64,000 bases of DNA from contig JAFOMG010000002.1 of the NCBI GenBank assembly GCA_017418975.1, forward strand, positions 1 to 64,000, written 5' to 3'. A program made the translations under genes and the position numbers. The notes beneath the pieces were generated by a model. That model made no database searches and had not been told where the DNA came from. It saw only the letters and a program-made list of their open reading frames with translations. Positions 25,701 through 34,469 of this stretch are shown here, piece by piece (within the stretch, counting starts at the first letter, position 1; each line of letters opens with the position of its first letter). The stretch comes from Sphingomonas sp. (GTDB lineage Bacteria > Pseudomonadota > Alphaproteobacteria > Sphingomonadales > Sphingomonadaceae).

Positions 25701-28700
25701 TGGTGCCCGGCGGCGTCGCGATACCGGTGTTATAGTCGTAATCCTCGGTGACGTAGCCGCCCATCGAGGTCCGGATCTCGAACACGCGGCCGGCGCTGTC
25801 GTAGATATAGTTCTCGCGGCTCTCGTAGTAGCTGCCGGGGTAATAATAGCCCCACTCGTAATCATAATAGCCCGGCGAATATTCGGTGCGCATCACGGCG
25901 ATGCGCTGGCCGGCGAGATCGTACAATATGTCCTGCCCGCCACCGGTGCCGTACACCGCCTCGCCGCGGACGATCTGCCCGCCGCGCAACGTGCCCTTGT
26001 CGGTGACGACGCGGTTCATGCTGTCGAAGCGGAACCAATAGTCGTTCGTCGTGGTGTAGGACGAGACATTGCCCTGATAGTCGAGCGTCCGATAGGTCGC
26101 GGTGGTGCGGCGGACATTGCCGTTCGCGTCATATTCATAGGCGAGGTTCGCTGCGGGCAGCGTCGCCGTGCCCGCCTCGACAAAGGTCTTCAGGCGGCCG
26201 AGCGCGTCATAGGTCGCGGTGGAGTTCTGGAGCGTCGCCGAAGTGGTGTAATAGCTCTCGTCGACCCAATAGCTGTTGGTGACGTACCCGTAATAGGGGT
26301 CGTACTCCTCGTACCAATAGCCCGGCTGGTAATAGCCCGCTTCCTCGACGGTCTGCTCGGTGAGGCGCTGGCCGAGCTTGTCGTAGCTGTAGGTCGAGAC
26401 GGTGCGCGCCCAGGTGGAGTTCGCCACCGGATAGGGCGTGCCGAGTATCGTCGAGCCGAGCTGGCCGGTGTTGAGATAGGTATAGGTCGTATACACGCCG
26501 CCCGTGCCCGACTGGTAGAGCCGGCCGGCGACGTCATAGCTGTAGGACCAGACATGGCCGCCAAGATCGGTCTTGGCGGTGGTCCGGTTGAAGATGTCCT
26601 TGCTCTCGACGAGCGTCCGGCCATTGGCGTGGGTCGTGACCTGGGTCCAGCCGCCAAAGGTGCCGAGCCCGCTGGTCGAGATGCCGCCGTTCCAGGCATA
26701 GGAGAAGCTGGTCAGGTCGCCGCCGAACGCGAGCTGGCTGGTGACCCGGCCGAGCGAGTCATATTCGGTCAGCGCCTTTTCGGGCGTGTAGCCGATGATC
26801 GGCGTGTAATATTCCCAATGGCCCCCGCCGCCATAATAGCCGCCATAGGGATCATAGGGATCCTCGACCCAATAGGCTTCCTCGGGGCCGTAGACCGGGT
26901 TCTGATACAGGTTGTTCCAGGCCTGGATGCGCTGGCCCAGCCCGTCATAGGCGAAATTCTCGACCAGGCCGCCATAATGCGCGACGGTCGTGACGCGGCC
27001 CATCGCGTCATAGTCCTGGGTCGTCACCCGGCCGATCTGATCGGTGACGCGGCGGACATCGCCATGGATGTCATAGGCATTGGCGATCTTGCCGCCATCG
27101 GCCGCGAAGCTGGTCGCGATCAGCGCCGCGCCCGTGCCATAGCCGGTGCCGGCCAGGAAGGTTCGCGTCGAGAGATTGCTGTTCGCGTCGCGGCTGCCGA
27201 TCAGGCGGCCGCTCAGGTCGTAATAATAATATTCGGTCGGGCGGACATATTGCTGGCCGCCATTCTCCAGCGTGATCCAGACGGCCGGGCTCTCGCTTTT
27301 GATCAGCTTGCCCATGGCATTGTAGCTATAGTCGAGCGTGGCGCCGAGCGCGTTGGTCTCGCTCACCACTTCGAGGAAGGCGTTGTAGGCCCGGCTGGTG
27401 ACGAACTGGTCGCTCGCCGAGGCGCTGAGCTGCCGCCCCTCCTCCACCACCTGCACCGCCAGGTTGCGCTTGTCGTAGCTGGTATAGGTGGCGTTGACCG
27501 TCGCCAGGCCGACCAGCGACAGCGCGCCGGCGAAGGACTGGCCGGCCAGGCTGGTGCCCGCCGAGGTGATGACGACAGTCTGGTTGCCGTTGCGATCGTA
27601 GCCGAAGAACTTCCACACGCCGTCGCCGGCATTGGTGGCGGTCAGCCGCCCGCCATTGTCATACTGGTTCTCGGTCTGCCACAGGCCGTTGACGCCGTTC
27701 TTCCAGACCTCGCCATAGCCGGTATATTGGGTCTGGCTATAGTCCAGCATCGCATAGCCGCTGCCGTTCCAGGTCGCGACGCCCTGGAAGACCTTGCGCC
27801 CGGCCAGGTCGTAGCGCGTGGCGATCGCATCGGTCACGGTGCCGCCGGCCGCGGTCGTCCGGCTATAGCTCTCCCGCTTCACCCGGCCGGCCGCGTCATA
27901 GGCATAATAGCGCGTGAAGCCCGATGCGTCGGTCATGCTGCCCAGGCGGCCGCCAGCGCCATAGCTGTAGGTCGTGACCCGGGTCGGCGCGTTGGTCGCC
28001 CCGGACTGGATCGAGCGCGAGAGATTGCCGAGCCCGTCATAGAGATACTGGGTGGTCGGCGAGACCCATTGGCCGTTGAAGTCGACAAAGCCTGCGCGGG
28101 TCTCCACCGCCAGGCGGCCGGCCCCGTCATAGCTGTAGTTGGTCTGGTCTCCGGTCGCCTCGATCTTGCGGACCACCTGGCCCAAGCCGTTGTAGAGATA
28201 CTGGATCGTCGCGGTGCCGGTGACCGAGGTCAGCGCGCCGTTGCTCGCGTTGATCGCATAGGCCTCGACCGAGAGCCGCGATTCCGAAATGCGGTTGCCG
28301 TTGCGGTCATAGCCATATTGGGTGACCCGGTCGGTGCCCGCCGTCGCCACCGCCGGCGCCCCGGCGACCGACGCGGTCCCGGTGAAGCGCGTCGCGTAGC
28401 GGCGCTCGCTGGTGACGTTGCTGTCCGGATCATAGGCCCAGCTGGTGAGATAGCCCTGGGCATCCATCTGGCCGGTCTTGCGGCCGAGCAGGTCGTACCA
28501 GCTGAAGGTCTCGCCGCCATTGGGATCGGTGACCTTCTGGAGGTTGCCGTTCGCGTCATAGGCATAATAGGTGACGAGATCGACGGCGGCATAGCCGCTC
28601 GCATAATTGCCCGAGACCACGCCGGCGACCTTGCTCCAGGTCAGGCGATCGAGCGCGTCATAGTTGAAGAAGGTCTCGCGATAGCCGCCCGCGGGCGGTG

Positions 28701-31700
28701 ACGGCGGCGCGGTGCCGACGCTGCCCGGCAGCGCGATCGAGCCCGCATAGGCGCGGCTGCTCTTGAGGTTGCCATTGGCGTCGTAGCTGTAGCTCGAATA
28801 GCTGTTCTCGCTCGCCGAGGTCTGGCGGATCTCGACCTTCTTGCGGTTGAGCGCGTCGTAATAGAGCAGGGTCCGCGCGCCCGAGGCGTCGACCCTCTCC
28901 TTGACGTTGCCGCGCGCATCGTAGCGGATCGTCTCGACCGGCGCGACCGTCGTCACCGTCACCAGATCGTCGGCGATCACGCCCACGGCATCGCCGCGGC
29001 TCTCGATCAGCCGGTCGTTCTTGTCATAGCTGTAGGTGGTGGTGCGGCGATAGGCGAGATTGTCCGCCTCCACCTTCTTGGTGCGATTGCCGCGCGCATC
29101 ATATTCGAAGCGGTTGACGACCACCGAGCCGGTGAGGTTGCCGGCCGCGTCATAGGTCGCCATCGGCAGCGTCTCGGTGAGCAGCTGGCCGAGCTTGTCA
29201 TAGCTATAGGTGGTCGCGGCGCCGGCGACGGCGCTGTCGGTGGCCGACTTGGCCGTCACCGAGAGGCGGTTGCCGAAGGCGTCGTAGCTATAGGTCTCGA
29301 AGAAGCCCATCGCGTCGGTGGCGCGCGTCGTCCGCCCGAGCTTGTCGTAGAGGAACGACGTGACCGAATCCTCGCCGGCGTTCGCCGCCACCGACGGCGG
29401 CGTCGCCATCACGGCGCCGCCGCTCACCTGGTTGAAGCGGCGCGTGAGCGTCGCGATCTCGCCGAACACGGTGAACTGGGTTTCGGTCAGATAATCGCCG
29501 GCGTCGCGCACATGCGTCACCCGGCCGAGCCTGTCGTACCAGCGATAGGTGACGCCATTGCCCGGATTGGTGACCTTCCAGGCCTCGCCGAACGCGTTGT
29601 ACTCATAGCTGGTCGTGCCGCCGAGCGCGTTGGTCTCGACCTTCAGCTGGCCAAGCTTGTCGTAGCTGTAGCTGGTCAGGTTCCCGTTCGGGTCCCACAT
29701 CTGGACGCGGTTGCCGAGCCCGTCATAGGCATAGGTGGTGGTGGACGCTTCCGCCGTGTTCCAGCCGCGCATCTCGGTGACGACCCGGCCGGCGGCGTCA
29801 TAGCCATAGACGGTGACCGCCTGATCGCTGGTGCCATAGGCGTCGTAGCGCGCGTTGAGCCTGCCCGTCGCGGTATAGTCGTACAGCGTGACGACGCCGA
29901 GCGGGTCGGTCTCGGTGTAGAGCTTGCCGTCCGGATGATAGGCGAAGCTGCGCGCGGCATAGTCGCCGGCACCCGCCGTCGCCGCATCGACCTGGCCGAT
30001 CGTCGTCGCGTTCGAGACGCTGATCTTGTTGTTCCAGACGACGCTGCCGGTGACCTTGCCCGAGGCGCTGTAGTCGGTGCGCGAGACATAACCCTCGGCA
30101 TCGACGACGTAGCGCGCCTCGCCGCGCGCGGTGTACCAGGTGCGGGTGATCCGGTCGGCCGCGCCGCCGGCATTGTTGCCCGACCAGCCGTTCATCGCGG
30201 CGACGGCGGGCAACGACCCGCTGACATATTTCGCGCCATATTCGACCGAGCGGATCACCTGGCCGCTGCTGTCGTAGCTCAGCCCGGTGACGCCGCCATC
30301 GGCATCGATCGAATAGGCCAGCCGCCCGGCCGCGTCATAGACCGACCAGCTCGTACGGTTGCCGGCATTGCCCGCCATCGCGGCGGTCAGCGCCTTGACA
30401 TTGTCATAGGTATAGTCGCCCGTCGCGGCCATGGCGGCGGCGAAGCGCACCACGCTCGTCCGCAGCCCCGCCGCGTCATAGTCATAGGCGACGACCTGGT
30501 TGAGCCCGTCGACCGCGTAGCGCAGCAGCCCCTGGCCGTCATAGACGTAGCGCGTCACCCGGTCGCTGGCCGAAGTGCCGACGCTGGCGACCAAGTCGTT
30601 GAAGCTGCCCGCGGCGCGCAGCCCGGCGGCCGCGGCATTGTACGACGCGATCTCCGCGACCTTGATGCCCGCCTTGTCATAGACGTTGCGGACCAGGAAT
30701 CCCTCGCCGTCGAGCGTGCCGAGCATGCGGCCGTCGCGATCGTAGAAGGCGCGAGTCACCGCCGCGGTCGCGGTCGGCGCGGGAATGTCGGTGAGCAGCG
30801 GCGGCGTGGTCTTGAAGCCGGCGATCTGCCCCGCCGTCAGCTTGACCGCATAGGCGGTGGTGGCGACCAGATGGCCGGCCTTGTCATAGGCCATGGTCGC
30901 GACGCTGCCGTCGCCCGCGATCGAGGCAACGACCTGGCCGAGCTTGTCATAGACCGACCAGCTCCACAGGTCCGCGCCGCTCGCGGCGGGACGGATCGCG
31001 CCCGGCTCGAACACGCTGTCCGGATTCTGGAGGATGGCGAGCTGGCCGGCGGTCAGCCGGGTCGCATAGCGGGTGGTCGCCACGATCTTGTTGTTCGCGT
31101 CGTAGCGATACTCGGTCATGTCGCCATAGTGATTGACCTCGGCGATCAGGCGGCCGCTCTTGTCATAGGCGTAGTAGCGATTGAGGCCGACCGGATCGGT
31201 CGCGATGCGCAGCCGCCCGAGCTTGTCGTACTGATTTGCCGCGGTGCCGCCAGCGACATAGCTGCCGCTATCGGCCTGGCTGATCAGGTCGCCGGCCTTG
31301 TTGTAGGTGGTGACCGTCACATAGCCCGAGGCGAGCGTGACCGTGGTGGTGGTCGCCGTGTCGTTGAAGACGAAGCTGGTGGTGCCGCCATTGACGTCGG
31401 TCGACGCGGTCAGGCGCCCCATCCCGTCATACAGGAAGCTCTCGGAGACCTGCCCTTCCTGGCTGCGCGAGAGCAGGCGGCCGGACTGGTCATAGGTGTA
31501 ATAGGTGCGGCTCGCACCCTCCGCCGTGGATTCCGCGCCGGCCGCGTTCGCGATCCCGAAGCTGCGGGTCGAGGTCATATTCCCGCGCGCGTCATAGGTG
31601 TTGAGCGTGATCTTGGTCGACGACCGATCCGCCAGGCCGTTGCGCCACGCATCCATCGTCGCTTCGCTGAGCGCGCCGGAACCGATCGCATAGCTGTGCT

Positions 31701-33063
31701 CGGGATATTCGACGGTATATTGGACCTCGCCCGCCGCCGTGTACCGATATTCGGTAACATAGCCTTCGCCGCTGACGACGTAGCGCAGATGGTTCTCCGC
31801 GTCATAGGCGTAGCGCGTGGTGACGCTCACCGCCGCGCCGCCGGCATCGGAGGCGGTATGCGTCTCCGTCAGCAGTTCGTTCCGGCTGCCATAGGTGCGC
31901 GTGACGACATTGCCGGCACGGTCCGTCGCCGTAAGGAGGTTGCCGTTGCCGTCATAGGTATAGCTCGCCGCATTGCCGGAGGCGTCGGTGGTGCTGATAA
32001 GGTCGCCATTGGCGTTGTAGCCGAACTGCACCACCTGCTGCGCGGCCCCGCTCGAGGCGGGCGGCGCGGTGATCTTGGTGAGGTTGCCGGCCGCGTCATA
32101 GTCGAGCCGGGTCACTTGCCCGGTGGCGTCGGTGATCGTGGTATAGCCGGCATAGTAAGCGAGCGTCGTCACCCGGTTGACGCCCGAGCTGGCGAGCTGG
32201 GTCAGCGTGGCGACGCGGCCCGATCCGTCATAGGTGACGGTCAGGCTCGAGCCGTCCTTCTGGGTGATGCTGTTGACCCGCCCGGCGCCGTCATAGCCAT
32301 AGCTCGTCCAATAGGAATCGGCATCGCTGGGCAGGGCATTGTCGGCCGGGGTGAGATCGGTGCGGACCTTGGTCAGCTGCGAGCCGCTATATTCGTACCA
32401 GACGCGCGACAGCGTCTTGGAGAGGCCCGTCGCGAGATCGGTATAGCCGGTGGTGACCTTGGTGATGTTGTAGCCGGACCAGCTATATTGCACCCAGGCG
32501 CCGTCGGCGGTGGTCGCCTTGTCGAGCTTGTCGCCGACATAGGTGTAGGTGATCGCGTTGAGATCGGTATCGCCTTCCCAGACGATGCGGCCGCCGTTCA
32601 ACTCGTCATATTTCTCGACGCGCTGGGTGGCGCCATCGGTCCAGATCCACTGGCTGCCCGACTTGACGATCAGGTCATAGGCGCCCGCGCCCTCCTTGGA
32701 GACATAGGCCGAGCGCGTGGCATCCCAGGTGTAGATCGTCTCGCTGCCGTCGGCCGAGACGCGGCGCACGGTCGTCCCCGAGACCGCCGTCACGCGCCGG
32801 TCGGTGCTCTGGCGCCATTTGTCGTTATTGTCGTCGTCGGCGGTCGCCTGGCTGTTGAAGGCCCGGCCGATCGCCACATCGGGGCCGCGGCCGACGAGAT
32901 ATTCGTCCTGGCGCGAGATCAGCAGGTTGCCGTTCGCGGCGTTGACGAGGACGTTGTCGCCCCCGCGCCCCTGCGATGCGGTGCCGAGCAGGCCCGAACC
33001 CCCCAGAACCGAGCCCGATCCACGCTCGAAGCCCGTGCCGGCACCCGTGAAGATCGCAACCAT
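22759..33063 (-). CDS. Giant RHS/YD-repeat protein with LysM and C-terminal HNH-like toxin domain
   Basis: The 3434-aa protein is mostly YD repeats (GRLTxxxDxxGN-type units) from about residue 120 to 2650, which in RHS proteins form a hollow beta cocoon enclosing a toxin. A LysM domain (YTVRAGDTLQGIALAMWGDS) lies near 2700-2755. A Gly/Ala-rich hydrophobic stretch follows, with a duplicated SQGIGVxTGxQxKFSW unit. The last 110 residues hold VDHIIDLQLGGADIISNMRP with Asp3383-His3384, like an HNH nuclease. No classic DPxGL core boundary was found. The ATG at 33063 follows GGAGGGG. Next to a PAAR-like gene and an eCIS, it is probably the injected effector. Confidence 0.88.
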   Translation of the reverse strand: MVAIFTGAGTGFERGSGSVLGGSGLLGTASQGRGGDNVLVNAANGNLLISRQDEYLVGRGPDVAIGRAFNSQATADDDNNDKWRQSTDRRVTAVSGTTVRRVSADGSETIYTWDATRSAYVSKEGAGAYDLIVKSGSQWIWTDGATQRVEKYDELNGGRIVWEGDTDLNAITYTYVGDKLDKATTADGAWVQYSWSGYNITKVTTGYTDLATGLSKTLSRVWYEYSGSQLTKVRTDLTPADNALPSDADSYWTSYGYDGAGRVNSITQKDGSSLTVTYDGSGRVATLTQLASSGVNRVTTLAYYAGYTTITDATGQVTRLDYDAAGNLTKITAPPASSGAAQQVVQFGYNANGDLISTTDASGNAASYTYDGNGNLLTATDRAGNVVTRTYGSRNELLTETHTASDAGGAAVSVTTRYAYDAENHLRYVVSGEGYVTEYRYTAAGEVQYTVEYPEHSYAIGSGALSEATMDAWRNGLADRSSTKITLNTYDARGNMTSTRSFGIANAAGAESTAEGASRTYYTYDQSGRLLSRSQEGQVSESFLYDGMGRLTASTDVNGGTTSFVFNDTATTTTVTLASGYVTVTTYNKAGDLISQADSGSYVAGGTAANQYDKLGRLRIATDPVGLNRYYAYDKSGRLIAEVNHYGDMTEYRYDANNKIVATTRYATRLTAGQLAILQNPDSVFEPGAIRPAASGADLWSWSVYDKLGQVVASIAGDGSVATMAYDKAGHLVATTAYAVKLTAGQIAGFKTTPPLLTDIPAPTATAAVTRAFYDRDGRMLGTLDGEGFLVRNVYDKAGIKVAEIASYNAAAAGLRAAGSFNDLVASVGTSASDRVTRYVYDGQGLLRYAVDGLNQVVAYDYDAAGLRTSVVRFAAAMAATGDYTYDNVKALTAAMAGNAGNRTSWSVYDAAGRLAYSIDADGGVTGLSYDSSGQVIRSVEYGAKYVSGSLPAVAAMNGWSGNNAGGAADRITRTWYTARGEARYVVDAEGYVSRTDYSASGKVTGSVVWNNKISVSNATTIGQVDAATAGAGDYAARSFAYHPDGKLYTETDPLGVVTLYDYTATGRLNARYDAYGTSDQAVTVYGYDAAGRVVTEMRGWNTAEASTTTYAYDGLGNRVQMWDPNGNLTSYSYDKLGQLKVETNALGGTTSYEYNAFGEAWKVTNPGNGVTYRWYDRLGRVTHVRDAGDYLTETQFTVFGEIATLTRRFNQVSGGAVMATPPSVAANAGEDSVTSFLYDKLGRTTRATDAMGFFETYSYDAFGNRLSVTAKSATDSAVAGAATTYSYDKLGQLLTETLPMATYDAAGNLTGSVVVNRFEYDARGNRTKKVEADNLAYRRTTTYSYDKNDRLIESRGDAVGVIADDLVTVTTVAPVETIRYDARGNVKERVDASGARTLLYYDALNRKKVEIRQTSASENSYSSYSYDANGNLKSSRAYAGSIALPGSVGTAPPSPPAGGYRETFFNYDALDRLTWSKVAGVVSGNYASGYAAVDLVTYYAYDANGNLQKVTDPNGGETFSWYDLLGRKTGQMDAQGYLTSWAYDPDSNVTSERRYATRFTGTASVAGAPAVATAGTDRVTQYGYDRNGNRISESRLSVEAYAINASNGALTSVTGTATIQYLYNGLGQVVRKIEATGDQTNYSYDGAGRLAVETRAGFVDFNGQWVSPTTQYLYDGLGNLSRSIQSGATNAPTRVTTYSYGAGGRLGSMTDASGFTRYYAYDAAGRVKRESYSRTTAAGGTVTDAIATRYDLAGRKVFQGVATWNGSGYAMLDYSQTQYTGYGEVWKNGVNGLWQTENQYDNGGRLTATNAGDGVWKFFGYDRNGNQTVVITSAGTSLAGQSFAGALSLVGLATVNATYTSYDKRNLAVQVVEEGRQLSASASDQFVTSRAYNAFLEVVSETNALGATLDYSYNAMGKLIKSESPAVWITLENGGQQYVRPTEYYYYDLSGRLIGSRDANSNLSTRTFLAGTGYGTGAALIATSFAADGGKIANAYDIHGDVRRVTDQIGRVTTQDYDAMGRVTTVAHYGGLVENFAYDGLGQRIQAWNNLYQNPVYGPEEAYWVEDPYDPYGGYYGGGGHWEYYTPIIGYTPEKALTEYDSLGRVTSQLAFGGDLTSFSYAWNGGISTSGLGTFGGWTQVTTHANGRTLVESKDIFNRTTAKTDLGGHVWSYSYDVAGRLYQSGTGGVYTTYTYLNTGQLGSTILGTPYPVANSTWARTVSTYSYDKLGQRLTEQTVEEAGYYQPGYWYEEYDPYYGYVTNSYWVDESYYTTSATLQNSTATYDALGRLKTFVEAGTATLPAANLAYEYDANGNVRRTTATYRTLDYQGNVSSYTTTNDYWFRFDSMNRVVTDKGTLRGGQIVRGEAVYGTGGGQDILYDLAGQRIAVMRTEYSPGYYDYEWGYYYPGSYYESRENYIYDSAGRVFEIRTSMGGYVTEDYDYNTGIATPPGTIPAAPSTGTLRSRFYYDLMGHQTSQTDYEANGSTIAYSRYASYNNKGQITYENSSTKKYDGHTYQSYTYYDYGYGTNYALGAAISVSTINYRDNNNANAPDTLTTNSFAWWDGAVQSQIAHKPNTGQSTTYYTTFYYNGLGQLTSLYVGDARARNVNFKLNGDGQIIRRDEQDYNWSNGDPHEIWYRFNGRQLGYVGNNGTSDVSTVQSIGERQTVSPTTPGAFRNGSSYGTSYADFANSYDPINSYDQGSAAGSYTVRAGDTLQGIALAMWGDSSLWYRIADANGISGATALAEGRTLTLPSGVIKSSYNATGFKPYNPGEAIGDVTPSTPQPQAGGKKNKCGVIGMVLLAVVAIAVTVVTAGAAAAALAPSISSIGAGISAVLGGTLATTAGIGLGGAIAIGAGAAAVGSIVSQGIGVATGIQEKFSWKAVGLAAIGGGVSAGIGGSGIFDGIKSGVIRAGVTSAASSLVSQGIGVVTGLQDKFSWAGVAAAGVGAMASFEAGKLFGAKSFTDIKNAGGAVTTIGDTSIGNHFAHLGQSAAGMVASAATRSAIEGTSFGDNLVAGIPDVIGQALSDLMLRGATMKAPEQPKPVNAVRTAGAEWLANRTPQDLEAYKQYGITFDLTDNGLVVRGDLAAMRERGEAARRGEAVPDDGKPKLRAGPDVPIVNDDDHHQYIKTSLPAWLAKDGVAVANTPGINIDFTGNAAGVTSFWAAFEHSGGATRFMSNGGDTYVYTGGTVEIPGLGIKLSVGADIVPQISPLTTPAGQGGQAGNGDGITVGQVADVAAQVIVPGYGSGKSAWEAYQSGNYWAAAGWGLLAVGEVGLTVATLGSSNLVTTAIRGTRAAAMGVRGAEAARAVAKAEEAIELTVKMKKGWNAEQRAAALEKVNALNGAELRVTPSVRSGTSAASRYRQAGNAIPAGADVDHIIDLQLGGADIISNMRPLDLSVNRSLGAQIGRQLRGVPSGTKVSGIRIVH

Positions 33064-33204
33064 CCGCCCCTCCAAATCACCGCGACGGCAGTCCCTTGCT
33101 GCCGCCCGTGATTGGTAGTCGGAGGATTTTCGCTGCCGTTTAGGGGACTTGCCCCGTTTCGGCTTCATCTCTTCGCGGCACGGAGCCGCGCGGGCCCGCC
33201 GCGT

Positions 33205-33597
33205 TCAGGAGTTGGTGACCGCGCTCTCCTGCCCCGGCTCGTCGATCTCGATCTCACCCAGCCAGTCGCACAGGCACATCGAGCCGGTGCACAGGGCCGG
33301 CATCCCTTCGAGCAGCACTTCCGGCGCGCCGGGGAACCAGGGCGAGGTCGTCACCGGGATGCACGGCATCGGCGTCAGCACGCCTTCCGCCAGCGCCGTC
33401 GCCGTCGCCACCTCGGGATTGGCCAGGCTTGAGCACAGGCCGAAGCTGGGGATATTCTCGAGCGGCACGAAATCGAAGATCGTCGCCAGGGGCAGCATGT
33501 CGGCGAACACGGGCACCTCGGGCGGCACGATCATCGGCATCGGCGCGCTGCCGAAGCTGCAGGACAGCACCGCGCCCAGGCTGACCAGCTGCGGCAC
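33205..33597 (-). CDS. DUF4280 PAAR-like protein
   Basis: This 130-aa protein matches the PAAR-like DUF4280 family: it starts MPQLVSLGAVLSCSFGSAPM, continues IPSFGLCSSLANPEVATATA and VLTPMPCIPVTTSPWFPGAP, and ends with paired Cys in LCTGSMCLCDW. PAAR-like proteins cap the spike of contractile injection systems and can carry effectors. It uses a GTG start and lies 141 bases before the RHS gene on the same strand, so it probably links the RHS protein to the spike. Confidence 0.88.
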   Translation of the reverse strand: MPQLVSLGAVLSCSFGSAPMPMIVPPEVPVFADMLPLATIFDFVPLENIPSFGLCSSLANPEVATATALAEGVLTPMPCIPVTTSPWFPGAPEVLLEGMPALCTGSMCLCDWLGEIEIDEPGQESAVTNS

Positions 33598-33969
33598 CTA
33601 GTCGGCGACGATGCCGCTGAGCGTCAGCGGGTTGCCCGGCGTGAGGATCTGCGTCTCCGTCCCGCCCGCCACCGGCCAGGTGATCGTCGCGGGCGCGCCA
33701 TGCGGCGCCTGGACGAGATTGTCGAGCGTCACCGTCGGATCCTCCCCGTTCCAGGACAGGGTGAGCGCCAGCGTCCCGTCGAACGCGCCGCCGCTCGGCG
33801 TGGAAAAGACGATCTGCGCGGGATAGACCGTCATGTTGGTGAAGCCGATGATATTGGCCAGGGCGCCCCGCACGCTCTGCAGCGCGAGAACTGCCTGACC
33901 CAGCACGACCTGGACCAGATTGGTCGAGGCGATGCCCCCGGCGAAGTTGATAGTCACCTGCGCGTCCAC
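33598..33969 (-). CDS. Small beta-rich protein, paralogue of the next gene upstream
   Basis: I do not recognise this 123-aa protein. It is rich in beta-branched residues and ends PATITWPVAGGTETQILTPG NPLTLSG, closely resembling the end of its upstream neighbour (TVTVTWPTPNGLQTQTVMSG DPITLNN). No signal peptide, Cys or catalytic motif is evident. It starts with GTG and abuts the PAAR-like gene. In this payload module it may be a tip adaptor or a loading factor. Confidence 0.65.
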   Translation of the reverse strand: MDAQVTINFAGGIASTNLVQVVLGQAVLALQSVRGALANIIGFTNMTVYPAQIVFSTPSGGAFDGTLALTLSWNGEDPTVTLDNLVQAPHGAPATITWPVAGGTETQILTPGNPLTLSGIVAD

Positions 33970-34002
33970 CGGGGGCCTCCCTTGTTCGAGTAGCTTCGCG
34001 GC

Positions 34003-34365
34003 TCAGCTCGCGAAGTTGTTCAGCGTGATCGGGTCGCCCGACATCACGGTCTGGGTCTGCAGGCCGTTCGGGGTCGGCCAGGTCACCGTCACGGTGCCCG
34101 CGAAGTTGGTGACCTCGAGCGTCGGCGCGTTGCTGCCCGTCTGATGGACCGGCGTCACCACGGCGGCGGTGAACGAGGTGCCCGACTCGACGTTGAAGTT
34201 GATCGCGCCCGCCGTGATGTAGAGCGAGGTGAAGCTGATCGTCCCCGCCATGGACAGCGAGCTCGTGGTGTCGAGCGCGAAGGTGCCGTTGGTGATCAGG
34301 ATCTGCGACGTCGTCGTCGTCAGCGTGGCGTTCTGGAAGTTGATCGTGATCGTGCTCATGGCCAT
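34003..34365 (-). CDS. Small Thr/Ser-rich beta protein, paralogue of the downstream gene
   Basis: This 120-aa protein is rich in Thr, Ser, Val and Ile, consistent with a beta-sandwich. Its last 35 residues share the pattern TWP-G-TQ---G-P-TL with the 123-aa protein encoded next, so the pair arose by duplication. A second ATG two codons in is an alternative start. No export signal is seen. Its function is unknown; it belongs to the six-gene minus-strand module ending in the toxin and immunity genes. Confidence 0.65.
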   Translation of the reverse strand: MAMSTITINFQNATLTTTTSQILITNGTFALDTTSSLSMAGTISFTSLYITAGAINFNVESGTSFTAAVVTPVHQTGSNAPTLEVTNFAGTVTVTWPTPNGLQTQTVMSGDPITLNNFAS

Positions 34366-34469
34366 GACGCGTTTCCTTTCTCAGATTCACAAGTGGCGAT
34401 GGTTTCGAGACTGATTCCGCGGATCGCCCCCACGCGGAGTCTATGGGAAGGTCGCAGGCATCTCCGCGC

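Noticed and set aside
29512..33111. Open frame of 1199 codons on the plus strand
   Set aside because: It is antisense to the RHS gene. Its apparent repeats mirror the YD repeats and have no ribosome site or family motif.
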